In this document: piece by piece, positions 8,989 to 18,669 of the stretch
How positions within the stretch are numbered: position 1 is the first letter of the stretch
How the letters are laid out: the number at the start of each line of letters is the position of its first letter
DNA from: Flavobacteriales bacterium
Lineage (GTDB): Bacteria > Bacteroidota > Bacteroidia > Flavobacteriales > Flavobacteriaceae
DNA: 64,000 nucleotides
Assembly: GCA_018335925.1 (NCBI GenBank)
Contig: JAGXRF010000001.1
Coordinates: 78,734-142,733 of the forward strand
Direction: 5' to 3'
Program-made: the position numbers and the translations under genes
The notes under the pieces: generated by a model
What the model saw: the letters and a program-made list of their open reading frames with translations, nothing else
Databases searched by the model: none
What the model was told of the DNA's origin: nothing

Positions 8989-9939
8989 TTATTTTTTAAT
9001 CAAGCCTAATTCTATCAATCGCTCGTTTAAAAACTCCCCCGCAGTAATGTCATCATATAATTTTGGATGGTTTTCATCAATACAACTTGGCAGGCAATCT
9101 AATTTCATGTCACTTACCGGGTGCATAAAAAATGGGATAGAATATCTTGAAGTGCCCCACAATTCTCTTGGTGGGTTTACTACTTGGTGGATGGTAGATT
9201 TTAATTTGTTGTTGGTATGACGGGATAACATATCTCCCACGTTAATCATTAACTCATCTGCCTCTGCTATGGCATCAATCCACTCACCATTGTGGTTTTG
9301 TACTTGCAAGCCTTTTCCTTGAGCTCCCATCAAAAGTGTAATCAAATTGATATCTCCATGTGCAGCAGCTCTAACAGCATCTTTAGGTTCTTCGGTAATA
9401 GGTGGGTAGTGAATAGGTCTTAAAATACTGTTTCCGTCTTTTATATATTGGTCAAAATAAAACTCATCTAAACCAACATACAAAGCCAATGCTCTTAACA
9501 CATAAACTCCAGTTTTTTCTAACATTTTGTAGGCTTTTTCTCCTACCACATTAAATCGTGGGAGTTCTTCCACAGTTACATTGTCGGGGTATTCGTTAGC
9601 CCATTTAGAGCCTTCAGAAACATATTGGCCAAAGTGCCAAAATTCTTTCAAATCTCCGGCAGATCTCCCTTTGGCATGCTCTTTTCCAAAAGAAACATAA
9701 CCTCTTTGTCCACCAATTCCAGGAATTTCATATTTTTCCTTGGTTTCTAAGGGTAAATTAAAAAAGTTTCGTACTTCAGCGTACAATTCTTCTACCAATT
9801 GGTCGTCTAAAAAGTGGCCTTTTAGGGCTACAAAACCAATTTCTGAATAAGCAGTTCCGATTTCATTTACAAATTTCTGTTTGCGTACCGGGTCATCCGA
9901 TAGGAAATCACGCAAGTCAACACTAGGAATTTTTTGCAT
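8989..9939 (-). CDS. 2-oxoglutarate/Fe(II)-dependent oxygenase, isopenicillin-N-synthase-like
   Basis: A 316-residue cytoplasmic oxygenase. The non-haem iron triad is visible as H194 and D196 (AAHGDINL) and H251 (STIHQVV). The co-substrate binding R265-x-S267 lies in RYSIPFF. The N-terminal DIOX_N region opens with IPSVDLRDF. Related enzymes hydroxylate, desaturate or cyclise small molecules; the substrate cannot be read from sequence, and no biosynthetic partners are adjacent. It has its own terminator (8937-8971) and lies on the same strand as the ArsR gene, about 87 bases downstream of it. Confidence 0.9.
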   Translation of the reverse strand: MQKIPSVDLRDFLSDDPVRKQKFVNEIGTAYSEIGFVALKGHFLDDQLVEELYAEVRNFFNLPLETKEKYEIPGIGGQRGYVSFGKEHAKGRSAGDLKEFWHFGQYVSEGSKWANEYPDNVTVEELPRFNVVGEKAYKMLEKTGVYVLRALALYVGLDEFYFDQYIKDGNSILRPIHYPPITEEPKDAVRAAAHGDINLITLLMGAQGKGLQVQNHNGEWIDAIAEADELMINVGDMLSRHTNNKLKSTIHQVVNPPRELWGTSRYSIPFFMHPVSDMKLDCLPSCIDENHPKLYDDITAGEFLNERLIELGLIKK

Positions 9940-10026
9940 GTTACTTGTTTAAAAACTAAGTTACGAAATTACTTGTTTTTGATAATATTCAAAATAAATT
10001 GTGAGCTTTTTAGGTATTTCGAAATT

Positions 10027-10419
10027 TTATTGCTCCTTATTCTTCTTTTTCTTTTCAAATTTGTAATTAAAATCTTTTAAATTTTTACTGGACTTTCTCT
10101 TTTTTATTTTGCCTTGTTTGTGCACCTGTTCAGAAAGATGAATCCACTTTTCAATAAAAATTTTCAGTTCTAATAATTGTAGTTCGTTGATGGTGTAAAT
10201 CGATTGTTTGCCCTTTTCATTACGGTGAAATAATTCACATTTTTTCATTTCGAACAAATGCTCTGAAACAGTAGATTGTGCCATGCCAATATATTGTACA
10301 AAATCATTGCAATTGGCCTCTCGTTTTTCTAACAAAAACTCTAACATTTGTACCCTTGCAGGATTACTTAAGGCTTTGAATGCTTGTAAAATAGAAGCAT
10401 TGGTTGGGCTTTTCTCCAT
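10027..10419 (-). CDS. ArsR family winged-helix transcriptional regulator
   Basis: A 130-residue regulator with a winged helix-turn-helix at about residues 8-75: ALSNPARVQMLEFLLEKREANCND, then the recognition helix AQSTVSEHLFEMKKCELF. The C-terminal tail is very lysine-rich. The classical metal-binding ELCVCD motif is absent, though there are single cysteines at the corresponding helix and further on. It is divergent from the 2-oxoacid dehydrogenase E1 gene with about 110 bases between starts, so it may control that gene or itself. The effector is unknown. Confidence 0.85.
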   Translation of the reverse strand: MEKSPTNASILQAFKALSNPARVQMLEFLLEKREANCNDFVQYIGMAQSTVSEHLFEMKKCELFHRNEKGKQSIYTINELQLLELKIFIEKWIHLSEQVHKQGKIKKRKSSKNLKDFNYKFEKKKKNKEQ

Positions 10420-10505
10420 TTTTATTTTTTTACAAACGTTTATGCTAATATAAAAAAGATTTCAACAGAGCATAGAAAAATATTCAAAAAAGGCAGTTGA
10501 AGTAC

Positions 10506-10513
10506 TATATTTG
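10506..10513 (+). promoter_or_regulatory. -7 promoter box for the E1 gene
   Basis: TATATTTG matches the Bacteroidota -7 consensus TAnnTTTG exactly and ends 18 bases before the ATG at 10532. No clear -33 TTG is seen at the right distance. The box overlaps a possible TTG start at 10511, which argues for translation from the ATG. Confidence 0.5.
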
Positions 10514-10531
10514 TTGCAAAATTTACATAAA

Positions 10532-12508
10532 ATGAATTTTGATAGAAAAAATTTAACAAACGAGACGTTAATTCAATTATATCAACAAATTTTAAAACCT
10601 AGATTGATTGAAGAGAAAATGTTGATTTTACTTCGTCAAGGAAAGGTTTCTAAGTGGTTTTCCGGAATTGGACAAGAAGCAATTTCTGTAGGCTTAACAG
10701 CTGCTTTAGACAAAGACGAATACATTTTACCAATGCACCGGAATTTAGGAGTTTTTACTACACGTGAAATTCCACTATATCGTTTGTTTTCGCAATGGCA
10801 AGGCAAAGCCAATGGTTTTACCAAAGGAAGAGATCGAAGTTTTCACTTTGGAACCCAAGAATACAAAATCATCGGGATGATTTCTCACCTTGGTCCGCAA
10901 TTAGGTGTAGCTGACGGTATTGCATTAGCCCATCAGTTGCGTGGAGAGAAGAAAGTTACTGCAGTATTTACTGGGGAGGGGGCTACAAGCGAAGGTGATT
11001 TTCATGAAGCATTGAATGTAGCTTCGGTTTGGAATTTACCTGTACTTTTTATCATTGAAAACAATGGTTATGGTTTGTCTACCCCAACCAACGAACAATA
11101 CAAATGTAAAAACTTGGTAGACAAAGGCATTGGTTATGGCATGGAAGCTTTGCAAGTAGATGGAAATAATTTGTTAGAAGTTTTTCATACCATCCAATCT
11201 TTAAAAGCTTCAATGGAAGAAAATCCAAGACCTATTTTATTGGAAATGTTGACTTTTAGAATGCGTGGACATGAAGAGGCGAGTGGTACTAAATATGTTC
11301 CGAAAGAATTAATGGAACAATGGGCTGCCAAAGATCCGGTAAAGAATTATGAAGATTTTTTGTTGCGAACTTCAGTGTTGCAGGAGTCTGAAAAAGACAA
11401 AATTTACCAAACCATCAAAGCAGAAATTGACGAACATTGGCAAAAAACATCAGAAGAAACAGCAATAAAAGCTAATTTAACAGAAGAATTAAATGATGTA
11501 TATCAAAATCATGAATACCAACATTATACTTCTTCTGAAGTAACCGAAAATATTCGATTTATCGATGCCATTCAGCAGGCATTAGCACAATCGATGGAGC
11601 GTTATCCGGAATTGGTATTAATGGGACAAGATATTGCAGAATATGGAGGAGCATTTAAAATCACAGAAGGTTTTGTAGAGAAATTCGGAAAAGCTAGAGT
11701 AAGAAATACCCCAATTTGCGAAAGCATTATAGTTTCGGCTGCAATGGGACTTTCTATCAACCAAATGAAAGCAATGGTAGAAATGCAATTTGCCGATTTT
11801 GTTTCTACCGGATTCAACCCAATTGTAAACTATTTGGCAAAAGTGCATTACAGATGGCTTCAAAATGCCGATGTAGTAATCAGAATGCCTGCTGGAGCAG
11901 GCGTGCAAGCTGGTCCGTTTCACTCTCAAACCAACGAAGCATGGTTTACCAAAACTCCCGGATTAAAAGTAGTGTATCCTGCTTTTCCATACGATGCCAA
12001 AGGCTTGTTGAACACGGCTTTTCAAGACCCAAACCCGGTTATATTTTTTGAACATAAAGCTCTGTACAGAAGTGTATATCAAGAAGTTCCTAAAGATTAC
12101 TATACTTTGCCTTTTGGAAAAGCATCCTTAATCAAAGAAGGAAGTCAAGTTTCTATCATCACATTTGGATCAGGTGTGCATTGGAGCTTGGAAGTATTGG
12201 AAAACAATCCAAAAATTCAAGCAGATTTGTTAGATTTAAGAACTTTACAACCCATGGATTGGGATGCCATCAAACAATCGGTTCAAAAAACCGGAAAAGT
12301 TTTGGTTTTGGTGGAAGATACTTTGTTTGGAAGTGTTGCAAGCGACATTGCTGCTACCATTATGGAAGAGTGTTTCGAATATTTAGATGCACCTGTGGCA
12401 AGAGTTGGCAGTTTAGAAACCCCTATTCCGTTTGTTAAAGCATTGGAAGATCAGTTTTTGGCAAAAAATAGATTACAACAAAGTTTGTTGGACTTGTTGG
12501 CCTATTAA
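10532..12508 (+). CDS. 2-oxoacid (branched-chain type) dehydrogenase E1, fused alpha and beta subunits
   Basis: A 658-residue thiamine-diphosphate enzyme that decarboxylates branched-chain or related 2-oxoacids for the E2 lipoyl component. Residues 1-320 are the alpha part with the ThDP motif (GEGATSEGDFHEA to ENNGYG). Residues from about 345 are the beta part (MGQDIAEYGGAFKIT, RNTPICESIIVSAAMG, RMPAGAGVQAGPFHSQ). Such single-chain E1 fusions are common in Bacteroidota. No E2 or E3 gene is adjacent, so those must be encoded elsewhere. The ATG at 10532 is chosen because the upstream TTG lies within the promoter box. The divergent ArsR gene is the likely local regulator. Confidence 0.92.
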   Translation: MNFDRKNLTNETLIQLYQQILKPRLIEEKMLILLRQGKVSKWFSGIGQEAISVGLTAALDKDEYILPMHRNLGVFTTREIPLYRLFSQWQGKANGFTKGRDRSFHFGTQEYKIIGMISHLGPQLGVADGIALAHQLRGEKKVTAVFTGEGATSEGDFHEALNVASVWNLPVLFIIENNGYGLSTPTNEQYKCKNLVDKGIGYGMEALQVDGNNLLEVFHTIQSLKASMEENPRPILLEMLTFRMRGHEEASGTKYVPKELMEQWAAKDPVKNYEDFLLRTSVLQESEKDKIYQTIKAEIDEHWQKTSEETAIKANLTEELNDVYQNHEYQHYTSSEVTENIRFIDAIQQALAQSMERYPELVLMGQDIAEYGGAFKITEGFVEKFGKARVRNTPICESIIVSAAMGLSINQMKAMVEMQFADFVSTGFNPIVNYLAKVHYRWLQNADVVIRMPAGAGVQAGPFHSQTNEAWFTKTPGLKVVYPAFPYDAKGLLNTAFQDPNPVIFFEHKALYRSVYQEVPKDYYTLPFGKASLIKEGSQVSIITFGSGVHWSLEVLENNPKIQADLLDLRTLQPMDWDAIKQSVQKTGKVLVLVEDTLFGSVASDIAATIMEECFEYLDAPVARVGSLETPIPFVKALEDQFLAKNRLQQSLLDLLAY

Positions 12509-12550
12509 AATTTTACTATTTTAGTATCCACTAACCTAAAAACAAACACC

Positions 12551-12769
12551 ATGCAAAAAAATGTTGGCAATGCCGATCGATTTATTCGAATCATGTTAGG
12601 CATCATTCTGTTGTTGTTATTTTTATCAGAACCATTTGAAAGTTTAACTGGTAATTTAATCTTATTGGTCATCAGCATTAGCATGATAGCTACTTCGTTC
12701 ATGAGTTTTTGTCCGGTATACACTTTATTTAAAATCAATACTGGTAAATTAGCGAAAAAGAAAAAATAA
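12551..12769 (+). CDS. YgaP-like small membrane protein (DUF2892)
   Basis: A 72-residue protein with two membrane segments at about residues 14-28 and 36-50 and the DUF2892 pattern: NVGNADRFIRIMLGI at the start and FCPVYTLFKINT at the end. In some proteins this unit is fused to rhodanese domains; alone, its function is unknown. A lysine-rich tail ends the chain. The nadC ATG follows its stop codon directly, with no gap, indicating co-transcription. Confidence 0.85.
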   Translation: MQKNVGNADRFIRIMLGIILLLLFLSEPFESLTGNLILLVISISMIATSFMSFCPVYTLFKINTGKLAKKKK

Positions 12770-13627
12770 ATGATTTCACCCGAAGCTTTTAAACAAGCAC
12801 TGTTACAAATAATAGATGCTGCTTTAGCAGAAGATATTGGTTCCGGAGATTATTCTAGTTTGGCTTGTGTGCCCATGGGTGCCATTGGTAAAGCAAAATT
12901 ATTGGTAAAAGACCAAGGAATTATTGCCGGTGTAGAATTTGCAAAAATGATTATTGAAAGAGTAGATGCAGGTTTAAAGGTAGAGGTATTAATTCCGGAT
13001 GGCTCGTCAGTGACTTATGGTGATGTTGTTTTTACTGTTGAAGGTTCTTCGCAATCTATTTTAAAGGCAGAACGTTTGGTATTAAATTCTATGCAACGTA
13101 TGAGTGCCATAGCTACCAAAACCAATCAATATGTGCAATTGTTAGAGGGAACTTCATGCAAAATTTTAGATACTCGTAAAACCACGCCAAATTTTAGAGC
13201 AGCAGAAAAATGGGCTGTGAAAATTGGTGGTGGAGAAAACCATCGATTTGCATTGTATGACATGATTATGTTAAAAGACAATCATATTGACTTTTGTGGA
13301 GGAGTTTCCAAAGCCATTGCCAAAACCAAAGCATATTTGAATGATAATCAGCTAGATTTAAAAATAATTGTTGAAGCCAGAAATTTATCAGAAGTACAGC
13401 AAATTTTAGATGCAGGAGGAGTTTTTCGGATTTTATTAGATAATTTTGATTACGAAACAACTCGAAAAGCGGTGCAAATAATTGGCAATCAATGTGCAAC
13501 AGAGTCATCTGGAAATATCAACGAAAAAACCATTCGTGAATATGCTTTATGTGGGGTTAATTATATTTCTTCTGGAAGTTTAACCCATTCTGTATACAAT
13601 ATGGATTTGAGTTTAAAAGCCATTTAA
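12770..13627 (+). CDS. nadC: Nicotinate-nucleotide pyrophosphorylase (carboxylating)
   Basis: NadC converts quinolinate and PRPP to nicotinate mononucleotide in NAD synthesis. The 285-residue product has the N-terminal AEDIGSGDYSS segment, RMSAIATKTNQYV and the active-site stretch LDTRKTTPNFRAAEKWA with GGGENHRFALYD and LKDNHI. Length and motif order are normal. It abuts DUF2892 upstream and the BrkB-type gene one base downstream, inside a five-gene plus-strand run that ends with priA. Confidence 0.95.
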   Translation: MISPEAFKQALLQIIDAALAEDIGSGDYSSLACVPMGAIGKAKLLVKDQGIIAGVEFAKMIIERVDAGLKVEVLIPDGSSVTYGDVVFTVEGSSQSILKAERLVLNSMQRMSAIATKTNQYVQLLEGTSCKILDTRKTTPNFRAAEKWAVKIGGGENHRFALYDMIMLKDNHIDFCGGVSKAIAKTKAYLNDNQLDLKIIVEARNLSEVQQILDAGGVFRILLDNFDYETTRKAVQIIGNQCATESSGNINEKTIREYALCGVNYISSGSLTHSVYNMDLSLKAI

Positions 13628-13628
13628 C

Positions 13629-14561
13629 GTGTCTTTCTTGTATAAAATTCCGATAGTTAAGCAATTGATTGGCTTGGTAAAGTCCATACAATTACCTTGG
13701 TTACAAGGTTTGTCATTGTATGAATTATTGGAATTGTATATTACCGGAATTGTAAAAGGTGCATTTTCATACAGAGCAAGTGCTATTGCATTTAGCTTTT
13801 TTATGGCCTTATTTCCGTTTGCATTATTCATTCTTAACCTAATTCCGTATATTCCAATTGACGATTTTCAGTCTGATTTTATGGCTTTTATCGAAAATAG
13901 TGTCCCTCCAACCACCTTTGATGCCATACAATCTATTTTGTTAGATATTTTGAACAATAGCTACAAAGGCTTATTATCCTCAGGGGTAATTTTGTCAGTT
14001 TTTTTAATGACCAATGGGGTGAATGCTATTTTAGGAGGTTTCGAATCTTCCTATCACATCACCAATTCCAGAGGATTTATTCGTCAATATCTTTGGGCTT
14101 TAGGAATTTCCATAGTATTATCGTTATTGTTATTGTTTACAGTTGCCATAATTATTGTTTTTGAGGTGTTAATTCAGTCGATTGACATACCTGATACTTT
14201 GCATCAAAAAATATCGTTTTTACAAATAGGTAGGGTAGCATTGGTCGTATTGATGATTTTAACTACAGTTTCTATTTTGTTCAAATACGGAACAAGAGTG
14301 AATATCAGCAAAGCTTTTTTCAATATTGGTTCTGTGTACACTACCATATTAATTATGCTTACCTCTTATTTATTCGGAATTTATGTTGTAAAATTTGCCA
14401 AGTACAACGAACTTTATGGTTCTATTGGTACATTATTAATTTTGATGTTTTATATTTGGATTAACTGCATGATTTTGTTGTCAGGCTTTGAATTAAATGC
14501 TACCATTTACAACTTGAAGCAAAAAAACTTGCAACCAAAAAAAGATTTACAATTAACTTAA
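13629..14561 (+). CDS. YihY/BrkB family inner-membrane protein
   Basis: A 310-residue protein with about six membrane segments. The family pattern ITGIVKGAFSYRASAIAFSFFMALFPF is present in pieces near residues 38-62, and SYLFGIYVVKFAKYNELYGSIG lies near the end. Members were once called RNase BN or virulence factor BrkB; their actual function is unsettled. The start is a GTG at 13629, one base after the nadC stop, which is the only start that keeps the expected N-terminus. It is translationally coupled to nadC. Confidence 0.85.
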   Translation: MSFLYKIPIVKQLIGLVKSIQLPWLQGLSLYELLELYITGIVKGAFSYRASAIAFSFFMALFPFALFILNLIPYIPIDDFQSDFMAFIENSVPPTTFDAIQSILLDILNNSYKGLLSSGVILSVFLMTNGVNAILGGFESSYHITNSRGFIRQYLWALGISIVLSLLLLFTVAIIIVFEVLIQSIDIPDTLHQKISFLQIGRVALVVLMILTTVSILFKYGTRVNISKAFFNIGSVYTTILIMLTSYLFGIYVVKFAKYNELYGSIGTLLILMFYIWINCMILLSGFELNATIYNLKQKNLQPKKDLQLT

Positions 14562-14571
14562 ATACAAGCAA

Positions 14572-14994
14572 ATGAGATGTTTATTTTTTTTATTGATGAT
14601 TGTTTTTTTTAGTTTTTCTACAAATGCACAACAATTGGTTGGCAAATGGAAAACCATTGATGATGAAACCGGTAAAACCAAATCTATCATTCAGATTTAT
14701 GAGCAAAACGGCAAATATTATGGCAAGATTGTAGAGTTATTATTGCCAGAAGACAAAGGAAAATTATGTGACAAATGCTCCGGAACTAATAAAAATAAAC
14801 CGATTGAAGGAATGGTTATTATGGAAGGAATGAATAAAGATGGAGATGGTTTTTCAGGTGGTAAAATTATGGATCCTAAATCAGGAAAAACTTATAAATG
14901 TTCTATTGAATTTGATGGAAAAGATGCCTTAAAAGTAAGAGGATTCATAGGTATCTCGTTAATAGGTAGAACACAAACCTGGAAAAGAGCATAG
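14572..14994 (+). CDS. DUF2147 secreted/periplasmic protein
   Basis: A 140-residue protein with a cleavable signal peptide (hydrophobic residues 4-15, cleavage probably after TNA). A DUF2147 domain follows: LVGKWKTIDDETGKTKSII, GKIVELLLP, then CDKC near residue 68 and MNKDGDGFSGGKIMDPKSGKTY. The domain is lipocalin-like and is found in periplasmic proteins of unknown role. The paired cysteines could form a disulfide. It sits between the BrkB-type gene and priA with gaps of 10 and 3 bases. Confidence 0.85.
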   Translation: MRCLFFLLMIVFFSFSTNAQQLVGKWKTIDDETGKTKSIIQIYEQNGKYYGKIVELLLPEDKGKLCDKCSGTNKNKPIEGMVIMEGMNKDGDGFSGGKIMDPKSGKTYKCSIEFDGKDALKVRGFIGISLIGRTQTWKRA

Positions 14995-14997
14995 GGG

Positions 14998-17457
14998 ATG
15001 ACCCACTATTATATTGAAGTGGTATTGCCACTGCCATTAGATACTACTTTTACTTATCGCGTTTCTGAAAAAGAATTTGCTTTTATACAACCCGGAATTC
15101 GGGTAGCAGTTCCATTTGGAAAAACGAAAATTTATACTGGAGTTTGTTTGCATAAACACCACCAGCCTCCTGTTTTATACGAGGCCAAAGACATTCATTT
15201 GATTTTAGATGAACACCCCGTAGTTTTAGAAAAACAAATCCAACATTGGGAATGGATTAGTAAATACTATTTGTGTAGTTTGGGAGAGGTTTTTAAAGCT
15301 GCATTGCCAAATACTTTTTTTTTAGAATCCGAAACCTTGTTAGAATGGAATACCTCTTCCAACGATTATGTTTCAGAGCAATTATCAGACCAAGAGTATT
15401 TGATTTTTGAAGCCTTACAATACCAAAATTTGCTTTCCATGGAGCAAGCAACCAAGATTTTAGGCATTAAAAAAGTTTGGAATGTAATCCATCCGATGTT
15501 GCAAAAAGGTTGGATTAAAACCAAAGAATCGATGGTAGAAAAATACGTGCCGAAAACCCAAAAGTTTGTTCGTATTGCAAAGAATTTAGAGAGTCCTGAA
15601 AAATTAAATGAAGTATTACAGGATTTGGGAAAGAGTCATCCTAAAAGGCACCAATTAATGATGCATTTGTTTCAGATGCAAGCTACTTTGAAAAAACCAA
15701 TCAAAGAAAAAGAATTGTTGGATAAAGCTCAGGTATCATCAGGAGTTTTAAAAGCAATGATTCAAAACCAATGGTTAGAGAATTATTACCTCACCCAAGA
15801 CCGATTAGATTGGAGTGAAGAAGAAATGAGTGGTTGGAATTTAACGGAAGTGCAACAAAAAATTGTTCAAGAAATTGAAGCAAGTTTTTTGCAGAAAGAT
15901 ATCACATTGTTATATGCGGTTACCTCTTCGGGTAAAACCGAAATCTATACCGAATTAATTCAAAAGCAAATCAACCAAGGCAAACAAGTATTGTATTTGG
16001 TGCCTGAAATTGCATTAACTACCCAGTTGGTAATACGACTACAAAAGCACTTTGGTAACACCATGTTGGTGTACCATTCCAAATTTAGCAACCAAGAACG
16101 AACCGAAGTTTGGAATAAGTTGTTGTACCAACCTAATGATTATTCGTTGGTTTTGGGAGCTCGTTCTGCCTTATTTTTACCACTTACTAATTTAGGTTTC
16201 ATAGTAGTTGATGAAGAGCATGAAGCAAACTTTAAACAAACCGACCCTGCTCCACGATACCATGCCCGAGATGCGGCATTGGTTTTAGCAAAACAGCACC
16301 AAGCAAAAGTGTTATTAGGCACAGCCACGCCAAGTTTAGAGTCGTTTTACCATGCTTTAGAAGGAAAATACGGATTGGTAACCAACAAAGTTCGATTTGG
16401 AAATTATCCGATGCCTGAAATTTCGTTGGTATCTATGAAAGAAGCGATGCGGAAAAAGCAAATGCATGGACATTTTACCAAGGATATGCTGCAAGGTATA
16501 TCGGAAGCATTAACTGCAGGGAAACAAGTGATGATTTTTCAAAACAGACGTGGTTTTGCACCAGTAATGGAATGTGAAACTTGTGGTCATATTCCAAATT
16601 GTATTCATTGTGATGTTTCTCTTACCTATCACCAAATTAAACAACAATTACGATGTCATTATTGTGGATATGCCATTCCAAAACCACAGCACTGTCACGC
16701 TTGCCATAGCAACCAATTAAGCACCAAAGGATTTGGTACCGAACAAATCGAATTAGAATTGTTACAGCTTTTTCCAAAAGCACGAGTGATAAGAATGGAC
16801 CAAGATACTACAAGAGGAAAATATCAGTTTGAAAAAATTATTGAGCAATTTCAACAACAAGAAGCTGATATTTTGGTAGGAACCCAAATGATTGCCAAAG
16901 GATTGAATTTTTCCAATGTAGGTTTGGTTGGAGTGTTACATGCCGACCAATTGTTATTCCAACCTGATTTTAGAAGTATCGAAAAGGCATTTCAATTGCT
17001 TACCCAAGTTTCTGGAAGAACCGGTAGAGGAGAGGAAAGAGGTAAAGTAATCATTCAAACCTACCAACCAGAATATGCAGTATTACAAATGGTGCAAAAT
17101 TTTGATTATGAAGGTTTTTATGCGAATCAAATTGCTGAAAGAAAACAATTTTTATATCCTCCTTTTACCAGAATTATTAAAATACAATTGAAGGGTAAAA
17201 ACTTTGAAAATCTTACCAATGGCAGTCAGTGGTTTGCCAATAGTTTACGAAATGTTTTAGCTGTAACTGTATTAGGTCCTGAAGAACCATTGATTGCAAA
17301 AATAAAGAATGAATACATTAGAGTAATCTTGATAAAAATCCCAAGAAATTCTTCGGTAGATGACACAAAAAAATCGATTCAAAAAATTAAAAAGAGTTTC
17401 GAATCGATAGGAAATTTTAAAAATATCAAATTACAATTAAATGTAGATGCCTATTAA
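14998..17457 (+). CDS. priA: Primosomal replication-restart helicase PriA
   Basis: PriA reloads the replicative helicase at abandoned forks. The 819-residue protein has the N-terminal 3'-DNA-binding domain (YIEVVLPLPLDTTFTY). The SF2 motor carries Walker A TSSGKT near residue 310 and DEEH near residue 405. The zinc-binding cysteine cluster lies near residues 525-575 (CETCGHIPNC, CHYCG, CHAC). The last helicase motifs (GTQMIAKGLNF, QVSGRTGRG) follow. The SSGKT form of Walker A is usual in this phylum. Its stop overlaps the end of the convergent LytTR gene by four bases. Confidence 0.96.
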   Translation: MTHYYIEVVLPLPLDTTFTYRVSEKEFAFIQPGIRVAVPFGKTKIYTGVCLHKHHQPPVLYEAKDIHLILDEHPVVLEKQIQHWEWISKYYLCSLGEVFKAALPNTFFLESETLLEWNTSSNDYVSEQLSDQEYLIFEALQYQNLLSMEQATKILGIKKVWNVIHPMLQKGWIKTKESMVEKYVPKTQKFVRIAKNLESPEKLNEVLQDLGKSHPKRHQLMMHLFQMQATLKKPIKEKELLDKAQVSSGVLKAMIQNQWLENYYLTQDRLDWSEEEMSGWNLTEVQQKIVQEIEASFLQKDITLLYAVTSSGKTEIYTELIQKQINQGKQVLYLVPEIALTTQLVIRLQKHFGNTMLVYHSKFSNQERTEVWNKLLYQPNDYSLVLGARSALFLPLTNLGFIVVDEEHEANFKQTDPAPRYHARDAALVLAKQHQAKVLLGTATPSLESFYHALEGKYGLVTNKVRFGNYPMPEISLVSMKEAMRKKQMHGHFTKDMLQGISEALTAGKQVMIFQNRRGFAPVMECETCGHIPNCIHCDVSLTYHQIKQQLRCHYCGYAIPKPQHCHACHSNQLSTKGFGTEQIELELLQLFPKARVIRMDQDTTRGKYQFEKIIEQFQQQEADILVGTQMIAKGLNFSNVGLVGVLHADQLLFQPDFRSIEKAFQLLTQVSGRTGRGEERGKVIIQTYQPEYAVLQMVQNFDYEGFYANQIAERKQFLYPPFTRIIKIQLKGKNFENLTNGSQWFANSLRNVLAVTVLGPEEPLIAKIKNEYIRVILIKIPRNSSVDDTKKSIQKIKKSFESIGNFKNIKLQLNVDAY

Positions 17458-18146
17458 TCAAAAGTTAGAGCTTTACGCAAATCGTCTTTTTTATTTCTGC
17501 TCAAAGGAATTTTATTCATGCCAATTTCTGCAAATTTACTATTGTAGCGTTCAATTTTTTCGATGTTTACTATAAACGATTTGTGTACTCTTAAAAACTT
17601 TTCTTTGGGCAAATCTTTTTCAAATGATTTCATAGTTGCTAAAACCATGTGGCTTTCGTCTTCAGTGATTACTTTTACATAATCTCCAAAAGCTTCAATC
17701 CATTTAATTCGATTGGTATATATTTTCATTTTTTTCAAATTACTTTTAATAAAAATGAAATCGTCATCTTCTTCATTTTCTTTTGCAATAGTGTATTTTA
17801 GCAAAGCTCGTTTAACAGCAGAATCAAATCTTGCCAACGAAATTGGCTTTTGTAAATAATCTGTTGCATCATAATCAAAAGCTTTTACTGCATAATCTGC
17901 TTTTGCGGTTATAAAAATAATTTGAGGTTTTGACTTTAAACCATCTAAAAAATCAAACCCATCTATAACGGGCATTTCAATATCTAAAAAAATCAAATCT
18001 ACATGATGGATGGACATGCAAGATTTAGCTTCAATTGCATTAGAAAAATCTCCAACCAAATTTAAGTTTTGATGGTTTTTAACCAATTTGGTAATGATCA
18101 TTCGTTGAATGGAACTATCGTCAACAACTATACACTGGAGTTTCAT
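17454..18146 (-). CDS. LytTR-family response regulator
   Basis: A 230-residue two-component regulator. Residues 1-120 are a CheY-like receiver with acidic D9/D10, phospho-acceptor D55 (IFLDIEMP), a conserved threonine (FITAKADYA) and K102-type lysine in YLQKPI. Residues 135-230 are a LytTR DNA-binding domain (WIEAFGDYVKVIT, FLRVHKSFIVNIEKIERY, IPLSRN). No sensor kinase is adjacent, so its partner is unlinked. The gene is convergent with priA and divergent from the rpsF operon. Confidence 0.92.
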   Translation of the reverse strand: MKLQCIVVDDSSIQRMIITKLVKNHQNLNLVGDFSNAIEAKSCMSIHHVDLIFLDIEMPVIDGFDFLDGLKSKPQIIFITAKADYAVKAFDYDATDYLQKPISLARFDSAVKRALLKYTIAKENEEDDDFIFIKSNLKKMKIYTNRIKWIEAFGDYVKVITEDESHMVLATMKSFEKDLPKEKFLRVHKSFIVNIEKIERYNSKFAEIGMNKIPLSRNKKDDLRKALTFD

Positions 18147-18261
18147 GGGAAATAGATTTCTTCGATTTTCTTTAACAAATGTATTAAAAAATCAATTAAT
18201 TACGCATTTCATCGATAATTTATTTCGATGAAAGTTTTTTGTAGGAAATACAATAGATTTA

Positions 18262-18293
18262 TTTGGTTGGTATAAAGGAAAACACTATTTTTG
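18262..18293 (+). promoter_or_regulatory. Promoter of the rpsF-rpsR-rplI operon
   Basis: TTTG at 18262-18265 and TATTTTTG at 18286-18293 match the Bacteroidota -33 and -7 elements with a 20-base spacer, 32 bases before the rpsF start. This is the best promoter match I see in the window. Confidence 0.7.
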
Positions 18294-18325
18294 CACCCAA
18301 TTTTTAACAAATTAAATCGTTATTT

Positions 18326-18664
18326 ATGAACAATTATGAAACTGTTTTCATTTTGAATCCCGTTTTATCTGAACAACAGGTAAAGGAAACAGTAAGCAAA
18401 TTTGAAGATTTTCTTACCGCAAAGGGTTGCAAAATGGTTGCCAAAGAGGATTGGGGCTTAAAAAAATTAGCTTACGAAATCCAACACAAGAAAAGTGGTT
18501 TTTATCACTTGTTTCAATTCGAAGCTAGTCCAGAAATCATCATTGGATTAGAAACCGAATTCAGAAGAGATGAGCGTATCATGCGTTTCTTAACTGTAAG
18601 CTTAGATAAGCATGCAGTATCATGGGCTGAAAGAAGAAGAGAAAAATTGAAACAAAAAGCTTAA
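18326..18664 (+). CDS. rpsF: 30S ribosomal protein S6
   Basis: Ribosomal protein S6, 112 residues, which binds 16S rRNA together with S18 on the platform of the small subunit. It shows the S6 opening [20 protein letters not shown], the [19 protein letters not shown] strand and a [12 protein letters not shown] segment. It is the first gene of the conserved rpsF-rpsR-rplI operon, five bases before rpsR, with a strong promoter upstream. Confidence 0.97.
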   Translation: MNNYETVFILNPVLSEQQVKETVSKFEDFLTAKGCKMVAKEDWGLKKLAYEIQHKKSGFYHLFQFEASPEIIIGLETEFRRDERIMRFLTVSLDKHAVSWAERRREKLKQKA

Positions 18665-18669
18665 GAATT